Below are positions 7,085 through 15,129 of a DNA stretch of 64,000 bases, one piece after another. The position numbers and the translations under genes are program-made. This stretch comes from Micromonospora sp. CCTCC AA 2012012 (GTDB lineage: Bacteria; Actinomycetota; Actinomycetes; Mycobacteriales; Micromonosporaceae), in the NCBI RefSeq assembly GCF_040499845.1, contig NZ_CP159342.1:5456001-5520000 (forward strand). The letters are read 5' to 3'. Within the stretch, counting starts at the first letter, position 1; the number at the start of each line of letters is the position of its first letter. The notes under the pieces were generated by a model. It worked only from the letters and a program-made list of their open reading frames with translations, did no database searches and was not told where the DNA came from.

Positions 7085-8614
7085 ATGACGACCTCACCCA
7101 TCGAGCGGGCCGCCGACTCGTTCGCGGCCGAACTCGCCCGCCAGCGCACCGGCCGGGGGCTGTCCAAGAAACAGCTCGCCACCCTGATGGGCTTCGACCC
7201 GTCGTACGTCAGCCACGTCGAAGGCCGCCGACACCGACCCACCGAGGACTTCGCCCGTCGCGCCGAGGCCGTCCTGGAGGCCAGCGGCGCGATCTGGCAG
7301 CGCTTCCGGGAGTACGACGACCTGCGGCACGCCCGCACCGGCGGCGGCCAACGGGAACTGCCCGTGCCCGGCCAGTGGCTGCCCCCCGGCACCGGCCTGG
7401 TGGTCGAGCGGGAACTGGCCACCCTCACCCACACCGACGACGGCTACCGCTGCGTCATCCGCCGCGAGCTCTACAACGCCGGCACCGAGCCGGTGAGCCG
7501 CTACCTCGTCCGGGTCGCCGTCGACCGCTACCCCAACGACCCGGGCCGCTCCAACCGGCACCACCGGGAACACCCGCTCACCTTCGCCGAGCTGCACCTG
7601 CGGGCGTACCGGGACGACGGCGGGCAGCGGGAGCCGATGCACTGGCGGGCCAAGCACGACCGGGACGCCTTCAAGGAGATCTGGCTGCTCTTCGAGAACG
7701 GCGAGGGCCGCTTCCCGCTCTACCCCGGCGACCGGGTCACCATCGAGTACGCGTACCAGGTCGGTCAGGAGAAGTGGGGGCCCTGGTTCCAGCGGGCGGT
7801 CCGCCTGCCCACCCGGCACCTCGCCGTCCGGCTGGACCTCCCCGCCGGGCTGGACCCACAGGTCTGGGGGGTGGAGACCTCGCTCTCCGCCGAGGAGGGG
7901 CCGCTGCGTACCCAGATCCAGCGGCACGACCGGGGCGACCGGGCGGTCTTCGACTGGTCCACCGACGAACCACCGCTGAACGCCCGCTACCGACTCCAGT
8001 GGCGGTTCCGCAGCCAGCCGCCCGACCTGGAGCCGGACGCGTCGACGGGGGCCGCCCGGGTCCGGGCCAGCGACCGGATGCGCGACATCGGCATCGTCCA
8101 GCGCGGCGACGACCTGCTGCGGCAGCACGCCCGCCAGTTCGACCTGCCCCGGGAGGAACGGACCGCCCGGTCCGTGGTCGACCGGCTCGCCGCGATGCTC
8201 GACCGCCTCGACGAACTGCACCCGTTCAGCAAGGGCGTCGGCATCGCCGCACCCCAGCTCGGCATCGGCTGGGCCGCCGCCGTGATCCGCCCCGCCGACC
8301 GGGCCGCCGAGCCCGTCGTGCTGCTCAACCCCAGGGTGGTGGACACCGCCCACGACGCCGACGAGCAGTACGAGGGCTGCCTCTCCTTCTTCGACCACCG
8401 CGGTCTGGTGCCCCGCCCGCTGCGGATCGACGTCGAGCACGCCCAGTGGGACGGCAGCCGGATCATCACGTCCTTCGAGTACGCGATGGCGCGGCTGGTC
8501 GCGCACGAGATCGACCACCTGGAGGGGCGACTCTACGTCGACCGGATGGCCCCCGGCGTGCCGCTGGTGCCCGTCGAGGAATACCGCGAGACCGGCAACC
8601 CCTGGCGCTACTGA
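7085..8614 (+). CDS. XRE helix-turn-helix protein fused to a peptide deformylase domain
   Basis: 509 residues with three parts. Residues ~17-70 form an XRE/Cro-type HTH (GLSKKQLATLMGFDPSYVSH). Residues ~90-330 form a domain of unknown fold with many Trp/Tyr and the motif FPLYPGDRVTIEYAYQVG. The C-terminus (~345-500) is a complete peptide deformylase: motif 1 GVGIAAPQ (384-391), motif 2 EGCLS (430-434) and motif 3 HEIDH (474-478), so both metal-binding His, the Cys and the catalytic Glu are kept. PDFs remove formyl from nascent N-termini and are normally ~180 residues and free-standing. The ATG at 7085 follows GAGGAAG. The gene stands alone, with tandem hairpins after it. Confidence 0.88.
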   Translation: MTTSPIERAADSFAAELARQRTGRGLSKKQLATLMGFDPSYVSHVEGRRHRPTEDFARRAEAVLEASGAIWQRFREYDDLRHARTGGGQRELPVPGQWLPPGTGLVVERELATLTHTDDGYRCVIRRELYNAGTEPVSRYLVRVAVDRYPNDPGRSNRHHREHPLTFAELHLRAYRDDGGQREPMHWRAKHDRDAFKEIWLLFENGEGRFPLYPGDRVTIEYAYQVGQEKWGPWFQRAVRLPTRHLAVRLDLPAGLDPQVWGVETSLSAEEGPLRTQIQRHDRGDRAVFDWSTDEPPLNARYRLQWRFRSQPPDLEPDASTGAARVRASDRMRDIGIVQRGDDLLRQHARQFDLPREERTARSVVDRLAAMLDRLDELHPFSKGVGIAAPQLGIGWAAAVIRPADRAAEPVVLLNPRVVDTAHDADEQYEGCLSFFDHRGLVPRPLRIDVEHAQWDGSRIITSFEYAMARLVAHEIDHLEGRLYVDRMAPGVPLVPVEEYRETGNPWRY

Positions 8615-8618
8615 GACC

Positions 8619-8709
8619 CCGGTACGCGGGCCGGTTGCCGGCCCGGCCCGCGTACCGGCGATCGGGGGCCGGGTCGCGTGCCCCAGGGGGCGGGGGCACG
8701 CGACCCGGC
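8619..8709. terminator. Two tandem strong hairpins between convergent genes
   Basis: The first stem is 16 bp (CCGGTACGCGGGCCGG with its complement, 8619-8658). The second is 17 bp (GCCGGGTCGCGTGCCCC with its complement, 8668-8709). Together they fill the space between the XRE-PDF stop and the flavohaemoglobin-type stop and probably end transcription in both directions without a T-tract. Confidence 0.7.
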
Positions 8710-8725
8710 TCGGGGGGAGGAATGT

Positions 8726-9844
8726 CTACAGGTTGCCGAAGGTGTCGTACCGGATGGTGTCCGGCGCGACGTCGTCCTCGGCCAGGACGCGCAGGGTCGA
8801 CCGGACCATCCGCGCCGAGCCGGAGACGTAACAGTCGTGCGTGGTCCACGGCCCGTAGCGGCTCACCACGTCGGAGATGTCGCCCAGCTCGCCGTCGAAC
8901 TCCGGGTCCTCGCTGCACGCCGGGGTCACCGACAGCCACGGATGCGCCGACACCAGCTCCTCCAGGCCGGCCAGGCCGTACAGCTCCTCGCGCCGGCGGG
9001 CACCGTAGAAGACGTGCACCCAGCGGGTCCGGTTGAAGCCGGTCAGCTCCTCGACCAGCGCCTTGATCGGGGCGAGCCCGACCCCGCCGGCCACGCAGAG
9101 GATGTCCCGCGTCGAGGACCGGTCCAGCGTCATCGAGCCCATCGGCGCCGCCAGCCGCAGCAGGTCACCCGGCTTCGTCCGACGGACCAGCGCGCCGGAG
9201 AGCCAGCCGGCGCCGGCCGGCGTACGGATGTGGAACTCCAGCACGTTGTCGTCGTTCGGCGCGTTCGCCACCGAGTACGTCCGCCACACCCGGGGCAGGT
9301 GCCGGGGCGCCTCGATGCTGACGTACTGGCCGGCCTTCCAGGCCAGCGGCGCCTGCAACGCGCGGACGGTCAACACGGCGGTGTCCGGGCCGTGCCGCTC
9401 GTGGGTCAGCACCTCCGCGTGCCAGAACGGCGGGTTCTCGTCCGCCGCCGCCCCGGCCAGCATCTTCTCGCAGATCCCCGCGTACGCGTCCCGCCAGGCC
9501 TGGTCGTACTCCAGGTTCCAGCCGTCGCCGGCGGTGCTGCGCAGCGCGTCCAGCAGCGCGACGCCCATCGTCTCGTAGTGCGCCGCGTCGACGTGGTACT
9601 TGCGGTGGTCCCGGCCCAGCGCGCGGAGGTATTCGTCGAAGCTCTCCGGGTCGCCGATGGTCTGGGTCGCGGTGACGATCGCCTCCAGGATCCGGTCGCC
9701 CTGCCCGGTCATCGTCACCGGGAAGAGCTTGCGCAGCTCCGGGTCGAGCAGGAACAGCCGGGCGTAGAAGTGACCGCTCAGCCGCTCCCGGTCCTCCTCG
9801 ACGAGGGTCCAGCTCTCCTTCAACAGCCGCGCGAAGTTCTCCAC
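8726..9844 (-). CDS. Flavohaemoglobin-type globin/FAD/NAD oxidoreductase
   Basis: 372 residues. The N-terminal globin domain (1-135) keeps Tyr B10 (about 27), Phe CD1 (LFP, about 41) and a proximal His in RKYHVDAAHY (about 84). The FAD domain follows with RTYSVANAP (about 186-194). The NAD domain has GGVGLAPIKA (about 251-260) and ends YDTFGNL. This is the layout of bacterial flavohaemoglobins, which oxidise NO to nitrate using NADH and O2. It is slightly shorter than E. coli Hmp, like the actinobacterial branch. The start is the GTG at 9844, behind AGGAGAAGGAG. Upstream (9885-9945) lie repeated AGAATGT words that could be regulator sites, but I recognise no known NsrR box. Confidence 0.85.
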   Translation of the reverse strand: MENFARLLKESWTLVEEDRERLSGHFYARLFLLDPELRKLFPVTMTGQGDRILEAIVTATQTIGDPESFDEYLRALGRDHRKYHVDAAHYETMGVALLDALRSTAGDGWNLEYDQAWRDAYAGICEKMLAGAAADENPPFWHAEVLTHERHGPDTAVLTVRALQAPLAWKAGQYVSIEAPRHLPRVWRTYSVANAPNDDNVLEFHIRTPAGAGWLSGALVRRTKPGDLLRLAAPMGSMTLDRSSTRDILCVAGGVGLAPIKALVEELTGFNRTRWVHVFYGARRREELYGLAGLEELVSAHPWLSVTPACSEDPEFDGELGDISDVVSRYGPWTTHDCYVSGSARMVRSTLRVLAEDDVAPDTIRYDTFGNL

Positions 9845-9990
9845 GGGGGCACGCTCCTTCTCCTGACGGCGGATCGGGCGCCCATAGAATGTCCACGGAG
9901 TGTGCACACCGGTCGCACAGAATGTGCGATCGCCTCACGCCGATCGTGAGGGCGGTGTCACCGGGCCTTCGCATACGGCACAGTGGTCCC

Positions 9991-10812
9991 GTGAGCGCGA
10001 GGAGCGAGCCGGGCCTGCCAGTTCCGCAGTCACGGACAGAAGCCGGTCCCCTGAGGGCCGATCAGCTCACCCGCCGGACCCTGGGTAACGAGACGCTGCT
10101 GGTGCTGGGGCTCTCCCTCGGCCAGTCCGCGGTGTACGCGATCGTCTCGCTGGCCGCCAAGCTGACCGCCGCGGGTCCGCTGTCCAAGCAGACCGCGGCG
10201 CTGAACACCTCCCAGTCGGCCCGGCCCTACCTCGACCTGACGTACCAGCTCGTCGGCATCTTCTTCGCGCTGCTGCCGGTGCTGCTCGCCGTACACCTGC
10301 TGGCCCGGGACCCCGGCGACCCGGCGCGGGCGCTCGGGGTCGACCTGACCCGGCCCGGGTCGGACCTGACCCGGGGCGCCGGCCTGGCGGCGCTGATCGG
10401 CCTGCCCGGCCTGGCGCTGTTCTGGGCGGCGGCGCAGCTCGGCATCAACGCCACCCTGGTCCCGGCGGCGCTGCCGCACCTGTGGTGGGCGGTGCCGGTG
10501 CTGATCCTGGCCGCCGTGCAGAACGCCGTGCTGGAGGAGGTGATCGTGGTCGGCTATCTGGTGACCCGGCTGCGACGGCTGCGCTGGCGGCTCGGCGCGG
10601 TGCTCGCGGCGAGCGCCGTCCTGCGCGGCTCCTACCACCTCTACCAGGGCTTCGGCGCGTTCCTCGGCAACGCCGTGATGGGCGTGATCTTCGCGTTCTT
10701 CTTCCTGCGCACCCGCCGGGTGCTGCCGTTGATCATCGCGCACACCCTGCTCGACGTGGTCGCCTTCGTCGGCTACGCGCTGCTGCCGAAGGGCTGGTTC
10801 GACTGGCTCTGA
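9991..10812 (+). CDS. CPBP-family intramembrane metalloprotease (CAAX-protease-like)
   Basis: 273 residues, mostly hydrophobic, with about seven or eight membrane helices. The C-terminal half carries the family motifs in order: EEVIVVGYLVTRLRR (EE pair), RGSYHLYQG with its His, and AHTLLDVVAF with its His. These form the metal-dependent active site within the membrane. Members process prenylated proteins in eukaryotes; in bacteria they are linked to bacteriocin immunity and protein maturation, with the substrate unknown here. The GTG at 9991 is preferred because the longer frame reads through promoter sequence; a -10-like hexamer lies a few bases upstream, suggesting little or no leader. Confidence 0.82.
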   Translation: MSARSEPGLPVPQSRTEAGPLRADQLTRRTLGNETLLVLGLSLGQSAVYAIVSLAAKLTAAGPLSKQTAALNTSQSARPYLDLTYQLVGIFFALLPVLLAVHLLARDPGDPARALGVDLTRPGSDLTRGAGLAALIGLPGLALFWAAAQLGINATLVPAALPHLWWAVPVLILAAVQNAVLEEVIVVGYLVTRLRRLRWRLGAVLAASAVLRGSYHLYQGFGAFLGNAVMGVIFAFFFLRTRRVLPLIIAHTLLDVVAFVGYALLPKGWFDWL

Positions 10813-10816
10813 CCGG

Positions 10817-12493
10817 TCAGCGCACCCGCGCAGGTCGGTAGTGGCCGACCGCCCGGGCGGCCAGGCGTTCCGCGGCCGCCGCGTTCCCGGCAGCCGCCGC
10901 CAGCACCGCCGCTCCCGGCAGCAGCCGGGACGCCAACCGCAGTCCCAGCCAGCCGCCCGCCTGCGCGGCCAGGGGCACCGCCAACCGCCGGGCCGCCTCC
11001 GCCGCCCGCGGCCACGACGGCTCCCCGGCCCCGTCCGCCGACCGGGCCGCCGCCAGTGCCTCCCGCGCGCTGTCGGCGTCCGGGTGCACCCGGGTCAGCA
11101 CCAGCAGCTCCACCGCCCGGTCCGGGTGCGCCGGGTCGTGCCCGTAGGCCGCCGCCAGGTGCAGCACCAGGCCGGCCTGCGTCCAGAGCACCGACGCCAG
11201 CTCCGCCACCGGCGCGAAGAGCCCGGCCACCGCCGACACCGCCCCACCGGCCCCGGCCAGCCGGACGAACCGCCGGGCCGCCAGCCGGGCCAGCCCGTCG
11301 GCGTCCGCATCCGGGTACGTCTCGCGCAGCCGCTCGGCCCACTCCCGGGCGCGCGGCCCGAGCGCCTCGACCGCCGCCAGGGCCAGCAGCTCCGGCGCCA
11401 ACCCCGGGTGGTCCAGCACCCGCGCCCGCACCGCCCGCAACCCCACCCCCGGCGTACACGGCCCCGCCACTTCCACCTGAGGGGTACGCGCCACCGGCTC
11501 TTCCACCTCCGGCGTACCCGTCACCGGCTGCTCCACCACCGGGTCACGCGGCACCGCCACTTCCTCCCTGGGGGTGCGCGGTACCGGCTGGTCAACCGTC
11601 TCCGGTGGGGTCGGGGTCGTGACACCGGCCTCGGTGACCGGATCCTTCCGGACGGCTGCCGGCTTCCTCGCGGTGCTGCCGGTCCTCGTGGCGGAGGGCC
11701 CGGTCTTCGCGGCAGTGGTGCCGGCCTTCTTGGCGGCGGTGCTCGCCCTCGGGGCGGTGGCGCCGGCCTTCCTGGCGGTGGGGCCGGCCTTCTTCGCGGT
11801 GGTGTCGCGGGTGGCCGACTTCCGGGGCGAGGTCTCCGCTGCCGGAGCGGGAGCCGGGGCCGGCGTCGCCGGCTGCTGGGTGCCCGGATCAGCCGCCTCG
11901 GTCCCGTCGGCACCCGTCGAGGTGCTCGCCACCTGCCGCGCGGTGGTGGAGGTGACCGGTCCCGTCGGTTCCGTGGCGCCCGCCCCGATCCCGGTGTGCG
12001 GCAGCTCACTCGCGGCTTCCGTCGGCTCTCCCGCCGGCCGAGCGGCCCGCTTCCGGGGGGCCGGTGCCGCCTTCTTCGGCGCGGCCCGGCGAGCGGCCTT
12101 CCGCCCCTCCCCGGAACCCGGCTCGCCACCGACCGCTTCCTCCGCCGGTCCGGTCGTACGCTCCGGGAGGCCGCCCGCCGCCGCAGGGTCGGCCGTCGCG
12201 GGGGGCGCGCTGCGCGTACCCCGATCCTCGCCGGTCGGCGCGAGGCCTGCCGGCCTGCGCCGGGGTGCGGCGGTGGCCTGGTCCGCCTCGGGAGGCTGGA
12301 AGAGCACGGGCGGCGCGGGCCTCGCCCGGCGCGGCGGTGTGGCCTTCGGCTCCTCCGCCGCAGGCTGCCGGGCCGGCGGGACGATCGGCTCCGGGCTGGG
12401 TGGCGGGGTGAAGGTCGCCTTCGGGGAGCGGCTCCTTCGGGCCTGGCCGGTGGACTCCTGGCGGGCCGGATCGCCCGGCGGCTGCTCCTGCAT
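10817..12493 (-). CDS. Histone-like Lys/Ala/Pro-rich tail fused to an EcsC-like hydrophobic domain
   Basis: 558 residues. The first ~330 are low-complexity: Pro/Ala/Arg stretches, then KKAAPAPRKRAARPA and repeated AKKAG/ARKAG units. These resemble the C-terminal tails of actinobacterial histone-H1-like or HU proteins and are expected to be disordered and to bind nucleic acid. Residues ~330-365 contain four short Pro-Val-Glu repeats (RTPxEEVAVP-like). The last ~190 residues form a hydrophobic Ala/Leu-rich domain (VRLAGAGGAVSAVAG, LWTQAGLVLHLAAAYGHDP) resembling EcsC-type membrane-associated proteins. No enzyme motif is present. The ATG at 12493 is the only plausible start. Converges with the CPBP gene with 4 bases between stops. 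Confidence 0.65.
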   Translation of the reverse strand: MQEQPPGDPARQESTGQARRSRSPKATFTPPPSPEPIVPPARQPAAEEPKATPPRRARPAPPVLFQPPEADQATAAPRRRPAGLAPTGEDRGTRSAPPATADPAAAGGLPERTTGPAEEAVGGEPGSGEGRKAARRAAPKKAAPAPRKRAARPAGEPTEAASELPHTGIGAGATEPTGPVTSTTARQVASTSTGADGTEAADPGTQQPATPAPAPAPAAETSPRKSATRDTTAKKAGPTARKAGATAPRASTAAKKAGTTAAKTGPSATRTGSTARKPAAVRKDPVTEAGVTTPTPPETVDQPVPRTPREEVAVPRDPVVEQPVTGTPEVEEPVARTPQVEVAGPCTPGVGLRAVRARVLDHPGLAPELLALAAVEALGPRAREWAERLRETYPDADADGLARLAARRFVRLAGAGGAVSAVAGLFAPVAELASVLWTQAGLVLHLAAAYGHDPAHPDRAVELLVLTRVHPDADSAREALAAARSADGAGEPSWPRAAEAARRLAVPLAAQAGGWLGLRLASRLLPGAAVLAAAAGNAAAAERLAARAVGHYRPARVR

Positions 12494-12627
12494 ATCGATG
12501 GAGCGTAGTCCCGACCGTGACCTGGCACACCCGGGAAACGCAGGGCCGGGACGCGGGACCGATAGTCGCTTTGCCCCCGATGGGTGGGGACCTGTATCCT
12601 CGGGCGCGGTGGTCTCCGGATCACCAG

Positions 12628-12718
12628 GGAGACTTCGCCTAGTCTGGTCTATGGCGCCGCACTGCTAATGCGGTTGGGGTCTTAAAGCCCCTCCCGGGTT
12701 CGAATCCCGGAGTCTCCG
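12628..12718 (+). tRNA. tRNA-Ser(GCU)
   Basis: Acceptor arms GGAGACT and AGTCTCC with discriminator G. The anticodon arm CGCACTGCTAATGCG gives anticodon GCT. A long variable arm (GGTTGGGGTCTTAAAGCCCC) marks the serine class. CCA is not encoded. Confidence 0.95.
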
Positions 12719-12754
12719 CGCGAAAGCCGGGTGTGTAGACTGGCCGAGCAGCAA

Positions 12755-12827
12755 GCGCCCGTAGCTCAATGGATAGAGCATCTGACTACGGATCAGAAGG
12801 TTAGGGGTTCGAGTCCCTTCGGGCGCA
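12755..12827 (+). tRNA. tRNA-Arg(ACG)
   Basis: Acceptor arms GCGCCCG and CGGGCGC with discriminator A. The anticodon stem TCTGA/TCAGA closes the loop CTACGGA, giving anticodon ACG. It is the substrate of TadA, which converts A34 to inosine; tadA lies at 54529 in this window. Confidence 0.96.
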
Positions 12828-12836
12828 CAGCAGGTG

Positions 12837-12880
12837 AAGGAGCCGGACTGCCGAGATGGCAGTCCGGCTCCTTTTTTCTT
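12837..12880 (+). terminator. Rho-independent terminator of the tRNA pair
   Basis: A 14-bp stem (GGAGCCGGACTGCC / GGCAGTCCGGCTCC) with a 5-base loop is followed by TTTTTT (12872-12877). It is the only classical T-tract terminator that I see in the window. A run of 12 C follows directly. Confidence 0.92.
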
Positions 12881-12900
12881 CCCCCCCCCCCCGGACGCGG

Positions 12901-13212
12901 TCAGCGTTGCAGGGTCAGCAGGCCGGGCCGGTAACCGTAGTCGCCGCCGGAGTTGGTCGCCCGCCCCTGGTAGAGCAGAGGGGTCGACGGTGAAGGTCTG
13001 GTCGGCGGTGGTGCGGATCAGCTCGCCGTGGCTGATGTCGTTGGTCCAGGTGGCACCGCTGTTGGCCTTGCCGGCGAACGGGTTGCTCTCGGTGGCGGCC
13101 TGCGGGGTCCAGGTGCCGCCCAGGCTGGAGGCGGTGAACGAGCGGAAGTACCGGCCTGCGCGGCGCGAAGTAGAACAGGGTCGGCGCGACCGTGCCGGAG
13201 GACATCCCTGTC
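12901..13212 (-). pseudogene. Broken GH62 alpha-L-arabinofuranosidase
   Basis: Minus-strand reading gives pieces of one glycoside hydrolase 62 protein in different frames. [10 protein letters not shown] at the 5' side jumps straight to [16 protein letters not shown] and [20 protein letters not shown], then [20 protein letters not shown] frame change follows to [15 protein letters not shown] and [14 protein letters not shown]. In intact secreted GH62 enzymes more than a hundred residues separate the first and second pieces, and a few lie between TVDP and LLYQG. The gene has therefore lost its signal peptide, most of the catalytic domain and the frame. GH62 enzymes remove arabinose from arabinoxylan outside the cell. 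Confidence 0.8.
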
Positions 13213-13424
13213 CTGGGCTGCTCCCCCTGTGTGGCGTCACCGGCCGAGCGCGGGAAGACCTCCGCAACCGGTTCGCGCCATTCGCCAGGTGTCAGTCGGC
13301 CGCCGGTCGGGTACGACCAAGGGGTGACCCGTCGGTCGCGGGAGTGCGGCCCCACCATGAGGCGGGCGATTGCCGATGTGTCACCGACCTGCTGGCTGAG
13401 CCGGCGGACAAGGACCGATCTGTC

Positions 13425-14132
13425 ATGCCGCAACACCCCGCGGATCCTGCCGACGCCTTCGCCGAGCTGGGTCGGATCCGACTGGACGAGACGACCATGG
13501 ACGGCATGTTGCGCAGGGTCGCCGAGCTGGCCAACCAGAGCATTCCCGGCAGCAGGGACGTGTCGGTCACCCTGGTCGAGGGGCGGCAGCGGCAGACCGT
13601 GACGGCCACCGGCGACCTCGCCCGTGACCTCGACGAATGGCAGTACAGGCATGAGGGTGGGCCCTGCCTGGACGCCTCCGCGAGCGGCGACGTCATCTCG
13701 GTGCCGGACATGGCGGCCGAGGAGCGCTGGCCGGACTGGGCGACGAAGGCCCGCTCCGTCGGGGTGGGAAGTTCGATGTCGATCGGGTTGCCGATCCAGG
13801 CGTCGGTCGTGGGGGCGCTGAACGTCTACGGGGACGTGCCGCACGCCTTCGACCCGCCGACGATCGAGGTCGCCGAGGGATTCGCGGCGTACGCGGCCGT
13901 CGCGCTGTCCAACGCCCACCACTACGACAGTGCCACCACGTTGGCGGAGCAGATGCGCGAGGCGATGCGCAACCGGGCGGTGATCGAGCAGGCCAAGGGG
14001 ATCATCATGAGCGAGCGTCGTTGCTCGCCGGAGGAGGCGTTCGCCCTGCTGTCGAAGGTCTCCCAGGACAGCAACCGCAAGGTCCGCGACGTCGCCGCGG
14101 CTCTGGTGAACCGGACAGTCGCCGGCACCTGA
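13425..14132 (+). CDS. GAF-ANTAR domain protein (RNA-binding antiterminator)
   Basis: 235 residues. A GAF sensor domain spans ~20-165 (VTLVEGRQRQTVTATGD, HEGGPCLDAS and IGLPIQASVVGALNVYG). It is followed by a C-terminal ANTAR domain (~175-232: AMRNRAVIEQAKGIIMSERR, EEAFALLSKVSQDSNRKVRD) with the conserved Ala and aromatic/Leu positions. ANTAR domains bind paired RNA hairpins and prevent termination; the GAF domain senses an unknown small molecule or redox state. The start is the ATG at 13425 after AAGGAC. The frame is open far upstream, but that part is antisense to the GH62 remnant. The region 13213-13424 shows no other gene. Confidence 0.85.
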   Translation: MPQHPADPADAFAELGRIRLDETTMDGMLRRVAELANQSIPGSRDVSVTLVEGRQRQTVTATGDLARDLDEWQYRHEGGPCLDASASGDVISVPDMAAEERWPDWATKARSVGVGSSMSIGLPIQASVVGALNVYGDVPHAFDPPTIEVAEGFAAYAAVALSNAHHYDSATTLAEQMREAMRNRAVIEQAKGIIMSERRCSPEEAFALLSKVSQDSNRKVRDVAAALVNRTVAGT

Positions 14133-14194
14133 GCAGCGGGTGACGCTCGGCGGTGCCAGCGGGCCGGTGCGGTCTCCGGCCGCCCACGCCGGGG

Positions 14195-14222
14195 CGGGGC
14201 CGGCCGGCCGGCCGGCCGGCCG
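14195..14222. repeat. GGCC simple repeat
   Basis: GGCC units are repeated about six times in tandem (GGCCGGCCGGCC...). The repeat follows the GAF-ANTAR gene and lies next to the stop of the SDR gene. It is self-complementary and may act as a terminator structure or simply be slippage-prone sequence. Confidence 0.6.
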
Positions 14223-14229
14223 GTGGCAC

Positions 14230-15129
14230 TCAGGCGAGCGGCTTGCCGCCGGTGACGCCGAGCACCTCTCCGGTGATGTAGCTGGACTCCTGCGAGGCGA
14301 AGAAGACGTACGCCGGGGCGACCTCGGCCGGCTGCCCGGCGCGCCCGAGGGGGACGTCCTTGCCGAACGACTCGACCTTCTCCTCCGCCATCGTGGCGGG
14401 GATGAGCGGGGTCCAGATCGGCCCCGGGGCGACGGCGTTCACCCGGATGCCCTGCTCCGCCAGGCCCTCGCCGAGGCCCTTGGTGAAGGCGATGATGCCG
14501 GCCTTCGTGGTGGCGTAGTCGAGCAGGTCGGGCGAGGGCTGGTAGCCCTGGATCGACGCGGTGTTGATGATCGTGGAACCGGGTGCCAGGTGCGGCACGG
14601 CGGCCCTGGAGAGCCAGAACATGGCGTACAGGTTGGTCTTGAGCACCCGGTCGAACTGCTCGGTGGTGATGTCGGTGATGCCGCCCGGCTGGGACATCTG
14701 GTGGGCCGCGTTGTTGACCAGGATGTCGAGGCCGCCCAGCTCGTCCACCGCCCGCGAGATGATCTCGGCGCAGTGGGCCTCGTCGCGGATGTCGCCCGGG
14801 ACCGTGACCGCCTTGCGCCCGGCCTTCTCGACCAGCTGCGCGGTCTGCCGGGCGTCGTCCTCCTCCTCGGGCAGGTAGGCGATGAGCACGTCGGCACCCT
14901 CGCGGGCGAAGGCGATGGCGACCGCCCGACCGATGCCGGAGTCGCCGCCGGTGATCACCGCCCGCTTGCCGGTGAGCCGGCCGGTGCCCTGGTACGTCTC
15001 CTCACCGTGGTCCGGCTTGTCGGGCATCTCCCGGGTGGTGCCCGGGGCGGACTGCTGGCCGCCGGTCTGCTCCTCCGGCCCGCGGTACTGCTCCTGGGGG
15101 TCCTGCTGCTGGTACTGGTTGCCGCTCAA
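14230..15129 (-). CDS. SDR-family NAD(P)-dependent oxidoreductase (YhdF/YgfF-like, stress type)
   Basis: 299 residues. A Gln/Pro-rich N-terminal tail (~50 residues, typical of the general-stress YhdF/YdaD group) precedes a Rossmann fold. The fold has TGGDSGIG (60-67), NNAA (139-142), catalytic Ser192 and Y205-x3-K209. The C-terminal VAPGPIWTPLIP and TGEVLGVTGGKPLA complete the family pattern. Members reduce or oxidise small carbonyls/alcohols with NAD(P) in the cytoplasm; the substrate is unknown. Its first 128 bases overlap the 3' end of the upstream STAS gene in another frame, so the two are probably co-transcribed. Confidence 0.9.
   Translation of the reverse strand: MSGNQYQQQDPQEQYRGPEEQTGGQQSAPGTTREMPDKPDHGEETYQGTGRLTGKRAVITGGDSGIGRAVAIAFAREGADVLIAYLPEEEDDARQTAQLVEKAGRKAVTVPGDIRDEAHCAEIISRAVDELGGLDILVNNAAHQMSQPGGITDITTEQFDRVLKTNLYAMFWLSRAAVPHLAPGSTIINTASIQGYQPSPDLLDYATTKAGIIAFTKGLGEGLAEQGIRVNAVAPGPIWTPLIPATMAEEKVESFGKDVPLGRAGQPAEVAPAYVFFASQESSYITGEVLGVTGGKPLA

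Noticed and set aside
9885-9945. NsrR-type operator upstream of the flavohaemoglobin-type gene
   Set aside because: Repeated AGAATGT and GTGCGATC words exist, but they do not fit a known NsrR box well enough to annotate.
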